Assembly: GCA_910575435.1 (NCBI GenBank)
Contig: CAJTGI010000013.1
Coordinates: 1 to 64,000, forward strand
Reading direction: 5' to 3'
DNA from: Clostridiaceae bacterium
GTDB lineage: Bacteria; Bacillota; Clostridia; Lachnospirales; Lachnospiraceae
Length of the DNA: 64,000 bases
Below, piece by piece: positions 45,565-53,974 of this stretch. How positions within the stretch are numbered: position 1 is the stretch's first letter; each line of letters begins with the position of its first letter. The notes below the pieces were generated by a model. That model was not told where the DNA came from, did not search any database, and saw only the letters and a list, made by a program, of their open reading frames with translations. The position numbers and the translations under genes were made by a program.

Positions 45565-47367
45565 ATGAAAAAAGGACAAATATATGAAGGTATCATTGAG
45601 AGGGTGGATTTTCCAAACAAGGCTGTAATTCCAGTAGAGGAAACGACAGAGAAGGGTGAAAAAATCATTCAGAACGCCACAGTAAAGGGAGGCATTCCCG
45701 GTCAGAAGATTTCCTTCTCTGTCAAAAAAGCCAGGAAGGAAAAATGTCAAGGCAGATTGCGGGAAATCCTGGAAAAATCCCCTCTGGAAACAGAGATTCC
45801 TCCCTGTCCCAAGTATGGCATCTGTGGCGGATGCAACTACCAGAGCCTGCCTTACGAAAAACAACTAGAATTAAAAAAAGAACAAGTTCTGCGACTGGTT
45901 AATCCAGTATATAAAGAAAGATTTGCTGAGAAACAATCTGGCACAGGCAAGATTGCAAACCCAGGAACTCATTTCATTTATGACGGAATCTTTGGCAGCC
46001 CGGATATCTTTGGATACCGCAATAAAATGGAGTTTTCCTTCGGAGATGATGTAAAGGACGGTCCCCTCACTCTGGGACTGCACAAGAAGGGCAGTTTCCA
46101 CGACATTTTAGATGCGGATTGCTGCAAAATCGTTCACGAAGATTTCACGAAAGTGCTAACCTGCGTGAGGGATTATTGCCAGGAGCAACAGATTCCCCAT
46201 TACAGGAAGAACAGCCACCAGGGCGTGTTGCGGCATCTCTTGGTACGTCGGGCCTCCTCCACAGGGGAACTTCTCACCGCATTGGTGGTCTCCTCCCAGC
46301 AGGAAATTGACTGGATGCCCCTCTCCCACCGCCTTCAGTCACTGCCTTTAGAAGGAACCCTTACCGGATTCCTCCTGATCACCAATGACAGCCTGGGAGA
46401 CGTGGTGCAAAGCGATCGAACGGAAATCCTGTACGGAAGGGATTGGATTATGGAAGAGGTGCTGGAACTGAAATTTCGTATCTCGGCATTTTCCTTTTTC
46501 CAGACAAATACCCACGGTGCGGAGGTGCTGTACAGCCAGGCTAGAAAATATATTTTAGACCCACATACAACTGGAAAAGAATCCAAAACCGTGGCAGAGA
46601 GCATCCTGCAGGAAAATCTCACGAATATGTCTACACAGCAAACAAACCAATTTCACGATAAAACCGTCTTCGACCTATACAGCGGCACAGGAACCATTGC
46701 CCAACTTATCGCCCCTGTGGCAAAGAAAGTGATTGGCGTGGAAATCGTGGAGGAGGCCGTGGAAGCCGCAAGGGAAAATGCCACTTTAAATGGACTATCC
46801 AACTGCGAGTTTATCGCCGGGGACGTATTAAAGGTGCTGGATGAAATAAATGATAAGCCAGATTTTATTATATTAGATCCCCCCAGAGACGGCATCCATC
46901 CCAAGGCATTGAAAAAAATTATTGACTATGGCGTGGAGAACATGGTATATATCTCCTGCAAGCCCACGAGCCTGGCAAGAGATCTGGCAGTGCTGGAGGC
47001 CAATGGGTATCATATGGAGAGGATGTGCAATGTGGACATGTTCCCACAAACGGTGCATGTGGAAACAGTATGCTTATTGTCCAAACTTAATACGAAGCAA
47101 CATGTCGAGGTTGAGATTAAGATGGACGAGCTGGATTTGACGGCGGTGGAAAGTAAGGCAACCTACGAGGAGATTAAGGCGTATGTGCTGGAGCATAGCG
47201 GTATGAAAGTCAGCAGCCTGTATATTGCTCAGGTGAAGCAGAAATGTGGCATCATTGAGCGTGAAAATTATAATAAGCCGAAATCTGAGGATACCAAGCA
47301 ACCGCAATGCCCGCCGGAGAAGGAAAAGGCGATTATGGAAGCGTTGAGACATTTTGGAATGATATAG
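45565..47367 (+). CDS. rlmD: 23S rRNA uracil-C5-methyltransferase (RlmD/RumA family) with C-terminal extension
   Basis: About 600 residues from MKKGQIYEGIIERV (ATG 45565, AGGAGG six bases upstream). An N-terminal TRAM-like domain is followed by the [4Fe-4S] site (CPKYGICGGCNYQ, near 76-88). The methyltransferase has FSFFQTNTHGAEVLY, FDLYSGTGTIAQL (SAM), LDPPRDGIHPKAL and the catalytic Cys in VYISCKPTSLARDL. The enzyme proper ends near VETVCLLSKL (about 47085). A further ~90 residues (DELDLTAVESKATYEEIKAY ... KCGIIERENYNKPK ... ALRHFGMI) form an extra helical domain. It marks the junction with the mobile region; insertions at rumA are known elsewhere. Confidence 0.92.
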   Translation: MKKGQIYEGIIERVDFPNKAVIPVEETTEKGEKIIQNATVKGGIPGQKISFSVKKARKEKCQGRLREILEKSPLETEIPPCPKYGICGGCNYQSLPYEKQLELKKEQVLRLVNPVYKERFAEKQSGTGKIANPGTHFIYDGIFGSPDIFGYRNKMEFSFGDDVKDGPLTLGLHKKGSFHDILDADCCKIVHEDFTKVLTCVRDYCQEQQIPHYRKNSHQGVLRHLLVRRASSTGELLTALVVSSQQEIDWMPLSHRLQSLPLEGTLTGFLLITNDSLGDVVQSDRTEILYGRDWIMEEVLELKFRISAFSFFQTNTHGAEVLYSQARKYILDPHTTGKESKTVAESILQENLTNMSTQQTNQFHDKTVFDLYSGTGTIAQLIAPVAKKVIGVEIVEEAVEAARENATLNGLSNCEFIAGDVLKVLDEINDKPDFIILDPPRDGIHPKALKKIIDYGVENMVYISCKPTSLARDLAVLEANGYHMERMCNVDMFPQTVHVETVCLLSKLNTKQHVEVEIKMDELDLTAVESKATYEEIKAYVLEHSGMKVSSLYIAQVKQKCGIIERENYNKPKSEDTKQPQCPPEKEKAIMEALRHFGMI

Positions 47368-47377
47368 GGGGCTGCAT

Positions 47378-47623
47378 ATGGAAATTCTGATTTCCTGTGA
47401 GTTCAATATGGATACCGCTTGTGTTGAACTGAATTTTGTTGATGGCAGTATGATTTCCATTGACACGATCGCCGTGGAGAACGAGATTGCCGACAATATG
47501 TATCAGCGGTCAGAATTGGACTGGCTGATCTATAATAAGCTACTGGAATATGTACAGCTGGTGCTCGGCGGCAACCTGGAGGCATATGTGAAAGACATGC
47601 CGGAGCATCGGTTGATGGATTGA
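47378..47623 (+). CDS. DUF6061-type small protein
   Basis: 81 residues starting 10 bases after rlmD, with GGGGG near the start codon. It is acidic, with alternating strands (CVELNFVDGSMISIDTIAVENEIADNMYQRSELDWLIYN) and an amphipathic C-terminal helix. It matches my memory of DUF6061, a family of unknown role found in mobile regions of gut Clostridia. It is probably translated with the extended rlmD and ends at a strong hairpin. Confidence 0.6.
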   Translation: MEILISCEFNMDTACVELNFVDGSMISIDTIAVENEIADNMYQRSELDWLIYNKLLEYVQLVLGGNLEAYVKDMPEHRLMD

Positions 47624-47635
47624 GAAGAAACGTGG

Positions 47636-47668
47636 CAGCCCACCGGTCAAATTCATGATCGGTGGGCT
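47636..47668. terminator. Bidirectional-looking terminator
   Basis: AGCCCACC / GGTGGGCT stem with a ~15-base loop, followed on the plus strand by TTGATATTATTTT. It separates the rightward rlmD-DUF6061 pair from the convergent helicase gene. Confidence 0.75.
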
Positions 47669-47699
47669 TTGATATTATTTTGGTTCACAACTAGGCACT

Positions 47700-50600
47700 T
47701 CAGAATGGCAGGGTGTTTCCAATACTGTCTAGAATCTTTTGGACAGCATATGGCTTGGAGTACTTGATATAAGCATCGCTCACAAAAATAGTATTCGTAG
47801 CATGTGGTTCAACCCACATTGCCGGGTAAATAACAATCTTCTTTGTGCTTCTTCGCCCAGTTGCTGTGACTTCTCCAGCAGCAGTAATTTCACAACCGGA
47901 TTGTTTAAGGATATTCACCAAAGGCATAATCATGTTTATTTGTGCTTCTGGTTTGATAGGAGATGCTTTTATTCCATCGACTCCCCATTCAAGGAGTTGA
48001 AGCGCAGTGAAGCGGTCGAGCATACCATGTACATACTGATTTCTGTAATGCTTAAGGCATTTGGAACACGCAGAACCACAATCGCAGGAACCCAATAGAT
48101 TTTTCATATCGGATAGTAGTTCAGCAATTGCATCGGCTACACTGACAGCATAACCAGCGCCGCTCGATAGGCTATCGTAAAGGTAGATATCGACATAGGA
48201 GGCTTCGGAGCTAGTTCTGAGACGGTAGCCGGTGACAAGTTCGGTGAATTCAACATCGAGTTTTTTGCTTGCTACCAGTCGCAGAGCTTCGGCTAAGGAT
48301 TGAGCTGCACGGCTAAGCCACGGATTATCATTCCGGCGTGCATCAATAATCTTGTCGTCAATTGTGAATTCAAGAACCAACATATCAGTTATGAAATCAT
48401 AGCCAAGATTTACATTAAAGGAATTACCATGGCGACATCTGCTTCGAGCATACTTCGACTTGTATGGCCTGCTAATGTCATTCAGAACAGAAATATCGTT
48501 GCCCGGCATGGCAGCACCACAGTCTTTACAGACCATAAATCCTTTGTCATCTGAACCTTTGTTCAGCATGATGATTCGCTGATTTGTTCGTGAAGCGATT
48601 CGTATGTTCTTGCAACCCGGAGCAAGTTTCATTTCTTCTGCATCTGGTAACGTTGAATACAGGGGCTGCTGAACTGCGGTGTATTCTTCTGATAGCTGAA
48701 CATCTGGTATTGATTCAGCATTTCTCGGGGCAAAGCCCCAGGGACGCATCATTTCTCGAGTGATTTTCAAATCACTGTTCCCGCAGAATGGGCAACGTTT
48801 TGTATTCTCTTCCATCAGGCCAAACCAGCCGCACTCATCACAAGAAATAACCTGCTTCACATAATTCGGATCTTCTGTGTAGGCACGTGCTGGAGTTAGT
48901 GCCTGACCATGACGATGTTCACTTCCAGGATAATAGAATCCACCAATCTGATAGGTTAGTTTATCAACAACAATTACTCTGCCAGGAGCATATTCTCCAA
49001 TTGCCACATCAAGTCCGCGGTCAACCTCATAGAGAATCTTTCCGTACATATCCGGTATGTAGGTACTTACGACGTTTTTGGGAAACGAATATGTTGGGAT
49101 GATTCCTTCTTCATAAAGAGCATCCAGGAGAACCTTTGCATCACCTTCCTTAGCACCTTCATCGACACCAAAAAGCTCAGGGTGATCCTGACATTTTTCT
49201 TTGAGTATATCAAAGGCATCTTTAAGTTCATCCTCAAACGCTGAATAACGAAATGTTGCTCCGATAGGCAAAAGGAGCTTGTCCTTATCAACATTGTAGG
49301 AAGCAAGATAGTCCTTGAAGTCGTCAAGGAATTCCTCGAGGAAGACGGCTGCGGGAACTGTATCGAGACTTATATGTTTCTCTGAGAGGAACTCCTGTAG
49401 GATAACCATAGCCAGATGGCGTTGGAGGAGTTTCTCACTTCGTACATCAATCCACGGCTTACGGGGATCGCCACGGAACATAGGAATCGGGTCATTGAAG
49501 TACAATGTATCATGAGGACCATCTTCACAAAAAGTAACGATTGTAGATAAGCTAGATCCACGTCGACCGGCACGACCTGCTCGCTGTTGATAGTTTTCAC
49601 GCATTGGAGGAATATTTCGCAGACCGACTGCAACCAGAGAACCAATATCAATACCAACTTCCATGGTGGTTGTGCTGCTGAGGATATCGACAGGGGTTTC
49701 GCCATCCTGAATCAAGTCTTGGAAGCGCAATTCGTATTGTTCGGTTTTACTCCAAAGGTCATCACGTTGGTCTTTATGTGAGAGCTGAGCGGTGTGTTCC
49801 TCCGTGTCTATCACATGGATTGGCTCTCCTCGGAGCGCATCAGCAACTGGCTTCCGCCAGAAGCTAAGCGCTTCGTATTCGTCAGATTCCATCTTGTGGA
49901 TGTGCACCGAGCCGCAGCTTGGGCATCTGCCCTTTAAGACAAAGGGGGTCAGCTCAGAGCACTGCTCACACTTATACCATACATGCGTAACATCAAAACG
50001 TGTTTTTACTCTAGAAAGATCAATGTATAATTTGCCATTATCAGGTTGCGCTGAATCAAGGAACGCATCTTTCAATACTCGTTTCCATGCCATCTCAGTT
50101 TCATTTCCGTCACTCCAACCCATGATCTCACGGATGACTTTCGAGAATCCCCAATCTTTGTCAAGTCCATAACCACCGTGATTTGGGCGAACCGTCAATC
50201 GAACTGTATCATTGATGGTATGGCCAAGGGCAGTAGACATATCACAGATCGATAGCATCCAGGCATTGAAGAAATCAATAAACTCCTCATCGGTGACAGT
50301 TACATGGTTTTCATCAAGAGCATCAACAGCATCAAAAAGAGCCTGATCAGTAGGTTCAATCCAGCTTGTAGCGGAGTCATACAAGGTGTTATAGCCACCA
50401 GCAAACAATCGAAGAAGGTATTCTTGCATCTGTACAGGTGCGTTCGCAATTGTGAATCGCGGTGTGTAGTCTCTGCCTCGTTTTACACATCGATTGTAGT
50501 TATTCAGCGCAGAAGTACAATCTTCAGCGAATTTTGTGCGTTCAGAGGCGTGGAACATCTGCACATGATGCTGGCCAGCTGCAAGGCAGAAGTAGTCGTA

Positions 50601-52964
50601 CAGCAAATTCATTGATTGCTCGACTGCTTGCTCTTCCATTGTTTTGATTGCTATTGCAAACAACTGCCTCGCAGCAGAAATGTCCGAAGCATCAGACATA
50701 TCTCTAGCCAGTTTTGCCGCACGTTGACGGCTATCAGAGAACAGCAAAACTTTGCGTCCCTCGTTAGGAAACCGATCAGGATTACCGTCCTTTCCTGGTA
50801 CAGCAGGCTGCAACTGGAACTGCGACTTGATCAAGTTGAAGAAAGACTGATTACCTCGAGTGCTAAATGAGGTAAGCTGCGATGTAGAAAGCTGATGCCT
50901 ACAATGTGGGCAGGTCGGGAAGGTAATGATCTGCGGCCTGCCTTTTGCAGAGTAGTTGCAGTAGTACAGTTTTCTAATCCATGGCTTACCAGCGGAAGAG
51001 TCATCCGTAAAATTAACAAATCCGCTCTTGACATCAAGATAACATGGCTCGATGGCGTTTTTTCCCTGTTTTCCAGGTAACTCAAAATCGTCAGTTGGGA
51101 TAAACAGATGTACTTCTTTCATCCTGTGATCCAATAACTGACCCGGGTAACGCCATAGGTATACATTTCCATGAAGTTCCGAGTCATCTTCAAGGACATA
51201 GCCTTTGAAGAACAGCGCACCACAACGTCTGTCGTTGTAAAGTTCATACACAACACTGCCACAATGCGGGCAAATCAAATTACCATCAGATAAGTAAACC
51301 TCGCCTAAAGTGAGACCTCCTTCCGAATGAGAACAACTGCACTCCGCATTAGCACAGGCATAAACCCCAGAAATACCTTTGAAAAGCATATGCATACGTG
51401 CAGGGAAAAGGACAGAACCCTTAGCATCTTTTACAAGTGGAGCTATTGCCAAAAGGACGCTAATTGCTTTTAGCGCATTTTCTTGACCAAGGTCCGGGAA
51501 GATACCAGAAGACAGTTCTCCCAAAGATACGGCATTTCCACGACAATACTTGATGAGTTTATGGAACGGGCGATAATAGACAAGGTTGTCATACATCCAG
51601 TTGCAGATTGCTTCCAAGGAGTTAATGCTATGGTCAAAACCTTCCAATTGACGCCAGAACAACAAAAGCGCAGAAAGCTTTAAGTCATCCTTGCCCTCAA
51701 ATTTACCGGGATCTGAACTTAAGAGAAGCTCTGTGGGTATGTCATATTTCAACTGACCATCAATGACTTCTCTTTCACCGGTGAGATAGCAGAACTGGGT
51801 TGCTTTGTCGGAAGCGGTAAGCTCATTTGCAAACTTCATTACTGAATCAACATCTTGCTGATTCTTGTTGGGCATACTTGCGGTTGTAAGTATAAATTGC
51901 ACGCAGTCACGGCTAATACCGAGTTTATGGAATAGCCTGCGAATCAGTAATGCAACTTCACCACCCGATGAACCACGGTACATATGCGCTTCATCAATAA
52001 CAAACATCAATTTGTTCTCGCTGTTCGAAGCAAGCCACTTGCGGGTATCATCCCAGATTTTCTGTTCTCTGGGGCGTAGCAGCATATATTCCAGCATAGA
52101 ATAGTTTGTGATGAGAATGTCTGGGCAGAATTGCTGCATTTCAAATCGGGTTATCAGTTCTGCATCATCATCGCTCGGAATATGTCTGCTCTCATGAAGC
52201 CCCTGCAAAAACTGATTCATGTCTGCCTTCGCGGGTATCTTTCCTTCTTTGAGGAGGTGATCGAAAAATTCTTTTTCAGAATTACTTTGTGGGAAAGACA
52301 TTCTCGCCAAAGTTTTTTCGAGCTTTCGATCCTGCCCATTAGAAGGCTGCGCTCCAGGGTATGGAGTTCGACCGGTATACATGCCAAATTGAGGGCGACG
52401 AACTTCGGCACCGCAGGTGCTCCTAAATATTTTGACAAACTTCTTGTCAGGGTCTCCAATCATCCTTCTGAGTCGGCTAACCTGATCTGAAACCAGGGCG
52501 TTCAAAGGGTACATGATAATCGTACGAACGCCTCGCTTTTTCCACGATTCCTTGGAGTTTCTTGCTTCAGTAGCCATTTTCGCAAGGAGCGGCCACATAA
52601 AACACTCAGTTTTACCAGAACCCGTGCCCGTTGACACGAACAGGTTTTCACCTCTGGTTGCTGCTTCAAGCGCAGATATCTGGTGAGCAAATGGAGATAG
52701 GAATACTCCTAGCCCATCCTTTGCCAACTGTAAGAAATATTCTTTCATCCACGGTTCGATGGATGCTGCTTCAATGCCGTTTTGTACAGTAACGTATGCT
52801 GGAGATGACTCAATAAAGGGTTTCTGATAAAGCAGTCCCTCATCATCAATATAATCGCTTAGTGCGGAAAGCAGAAGCGGAGATTTTCCGAAATACTGGG
52901 ATTTAATGTAGTCTTCCAATTCCGTTCGCAGCTGCTTATGCACAGAATTTGCTCCGTTTGGCAT
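47700..52964 (-). CDS. Giant DEAH-box helicase with DUF1998-type C-terminus (DruE/DrmA-DrmB-like)
   Basis: 1754 residues. A SF2 helicase core has STGTGSGKTEC (Walker A, about 111-121), VIDEAHMYRG (DEAH, about 323-332), TTTMEVGIDIGSL (motif V) and QQRAGRAGRRG (motif VI, about 1130). Between and after the lobes lie at least five paired-Cys zinc ribbons (for example CEQCSELTPF...CPSC and CDECGWFG...CPFC). The C-terminus has CDCGSACSKCLKHYRNQ then LDRFTALQLLEWG, the DUF1998 signature. Fused helicase-DUF1998 proteins are hallmarks of Druantia (DruE), and separate ones of DISARM. It is last in a four-gene operon, and its ATG overlaps the preceding stop by one base (TGATG). Confidence 0.88.
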   Translation of the reverse strand: MPNGANSVHKQLRTELEDYIKSQYFGKSPLLLSALSDYIDDEGLLYQKPFIESSPAYVTVQNGIEAASIEPWMKEYFLQLAKDGLGVFLSPFAHQISALEAATRGENLFVSTGTGSGKTECFMWPLLAKMATEARNSKESWKKRGVRTIIMYPLNALVSDQVSRLRRMIGDPDKKFVKIFRSTCGAEVRRPQFGMYTGRTPYPGAQPSNGQDRKLEKTLARMSFPQSNSEKEFFDHLLKEGKIPAKADMNQFLQGLHESRHIPSDDDAELITRFEMQQFCPDILITNYSMLEYMLLRPREQKIWDDTRKWLASNSENKLMFVIDEAHMYRGSSGGEVALLIRRLFHKLGISRDCVQFILTTASMPNKNQQDVDSVMKFANELTASDKATQFCYLTGEREVIDGQLKYDIPTELLLSSDPGKFEGKDDLKLSALLLFWRQLEGFDHSINSLEAICNWMYDNLVYYRPFHKLIKYCRGNAVSLGELSSGIFPDLGQENALKAISVLLAIAPLVKDAKGSVLFPARMHMLFKGISGVYACANAECSCSHSEGGLTLGEVYLSDGNLICPHCGSVVYELYNDRRCGALFFKGYVLEDDSELHGNVYLWRYPGQLLDHRMKEVHLFIPTDDFELPGKQGKNAIEPCYLDVKSGFVNFTDDSSAGKPWIRKLYYCNYSAKGRPQIITFPTCPHCRHQLSTSQLTSFSTRGNQSFFNLIKSQFQLQPAVPGKDGNPDRFPNEGRKVLLFSDSRQRAAKLARDMSDASDISAARQLFAIAIKTMEEQAVEQSMNLLYDYFCLAAGQHHVQMFHASERTKFAEDCTSALNNYNRCVKRGRDYTPRFTIANAPVQMQEYLLRLFAGGYNTLYDSATSWIEPTDQALFDAVDALDENHVTVTDEEFIDFFNAWMLSICDMSTALGHTINDTVRLTVRPNHGGYGLDKDWGFSKVIREIMGWSDGNETEMAWKRVLKDAFLDSAQPDNGKLYIDLSRVKTRFDVTHVWYKCEQCSELTPFVLKGRCPSCGSVHIHKMESDEYEALSFWRKPVADALRGEPIHVIDTEEHTAQLSHKDQRDDLWSKTEQYELRFQDLIQDGETPVDILSSTTTMEVGIDIGSLVAVGLRNIPPMRENYQQRAGRAGRRGSSLSTIVTFCEDGPHDTLYFNDPIPMFRGDPRKPWIDVRSEKLLQRHLAMVILQEFLSEKHISLDTVPAAVFLEEFLDDFKDYLASYNVDKDKLLLPIGATFRYSAFEDELKDAFDILKEKCQDHPELFGVDEGAKEGDAKVLLDALYEEGIIPTYSFPKNVVSTYIPDMYGKILYEVDRGLDVAIGEYAPGRVIVVDKLTYQIGGFYYPGSEHRHGQALTPARAYTEDPNYVKQVISCDECGWFGLMEENTKRCPFCGNSDLKITREMMRPWGFAPRNAESIPDVQLSEEYTAVQQPLYSTLPDAEEMKLAPGCKNIRIASRTNQRIIMLNKGSDDKGFMVCKDCGAAMPGNDISVLNDISRPYKSKYARSRCRHGNSFNVNLGYDFITDMLVLEFTIDDKIIDARRNDNPWLSRAAQSLAEALRLVASKKLDVEFTELVTGYRLRTSSEASYVDIYLYDSLSSGAGYAVSVADAIAELLSDMKNLLGSCDCGSACSKCLKHYRNQYVHGMLDRFTALQLLEWGVDGIKASPIKPEAQINMIMPLVNILKQSGCEITAAGEVTATGRRSTKKIVIYPAMWVEPHATNTIFVSDAYIKYSKPYAVQKILDSIGNTLPF

Positions 52965-53974
52965 CAGAACATCCCTCCTTTAAATTCATATCCCTCATCA
53001 GATAGAACATTTTTAATGGCTGTAAAGACTTCTGTTGAGAGTTTTCGCCTAAAATTGCACGGGAGTGATGTGCATATCTCAGGCCAGCTGTAGAGTTTCA
53101 AAAACTCAAGTTCACGTGGTGGGAGCAAATAATTCATACGTATATGGACTAATGCCCCATCCTCGAAATACTCTATTGGCGGCAATGTTCCATAGGCTGA
53201 GAGGCAGGCACATGCAAGCGTTCTGTAATTGTAGGACTCTACCTGCCACTGTGGGAGTGGACTGACTTCTATCGTAGTGCCAGAACAGCGGTAAAGATAG
53301 TATAACTGTGAACCGGTCATACCGGTTCGAAGAATCGAAACCGTACCGGTCGTATCCGGTTTGTTTACCCAATATCCTTGAGAGAAAGGCGGTTTTAATC
53401 GAAGGAACTCTGTATTTTGCTCAAATGACAGATCAGATTTCCAAAAAGTAGCAGATAACATAGTATGCCACAATGCCTGTAGATCCTCTTGTTCGAGACC
53501 AAACATAGCTTTTATCCCATCCGGATTGGCTGCTCCATCCTGCTTTGAATAAAAACCAATACCGGATACGCAGGAGATACTATCCAGCGCAATACCTCTT
53601 TGAAATAAGATATTATTGAATAGTTCTTCATGCTTCATTGATGGAGCGATTCGGTTGGGACGGTGATAAACCACCCCAGTGCTTAAGAACTGGCCTACAA
53701 TCTCATCTTCGAGTTCATCTGAAACATATGGTAAGTTGCCAGAAAGTTCCGGGTACATTGATTTGTAATTTGCAAGCATACTGCGGACTTTCCTTTTTAA
53801 GTGCACTATGGAAACGGGTTCTTCTTCCGAGTCGTCCCAGAGCGAAGCGTAAGCCATCATTCCGCAGATACTATAAACTAAACGAGTTTTCCAATCGTTC
53901 TCTGTTTCTTGTGTTCCTATATGAATGTAATACTTATGTGCTACTTCCGAAAGCAACCCGTTATACTTGTTCAT
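52964..53974 (-). CDS. Unknown protein, third gene of the helicase operon
   Basis: 336 residues; no family recognised. It is predicted cytosolic: no signal peptide or membrane segment. The N-terminal ~100 residues look helical (NKYNGLLSEVAHKYYIHIG, VHLKRKVRSMLANYKSMYP). The middle and C-terminal parts alternate strands and helices, with several isolated Cys but no zinc pattern. Its start overlaps the upstream gene's stop (TAATG) and its stop overlaps the helicase start (TGATG). Strict one-base coupling on both sides suggests a fixed stoichiometry with both partners. Confidence 0.8.
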   Translation of the reverse strand: MNKYNGLLSEVAHKYYIHIGTQETENDWKTRLVYSICGMMAYASLWDDSEEEPVSIVHLKRKVRSMLANYKSMYPELSGNLPYVSDELEDEIVGQFLSTGVVYHRPNRIAPSMKHEELFNNILFQRGIALDSISCVSGIGFYSKQDGAANPDGIKAMFGLEQEDLQALWHTMLSATFWKSDLSFEQNTEFLRLKPPFSQGYWVNKPDTTGTVSILRTGMTGSQLYYLYRCSGTTIEVSPLPQWQVESYNYRTLACACLSAYGTLPPIEYFEDGALVHIRMNYLLPPRELEFLKLYSWPEICTSLPCNFRRKLSTEVFTAIKNVLSDEGYEFKGGMF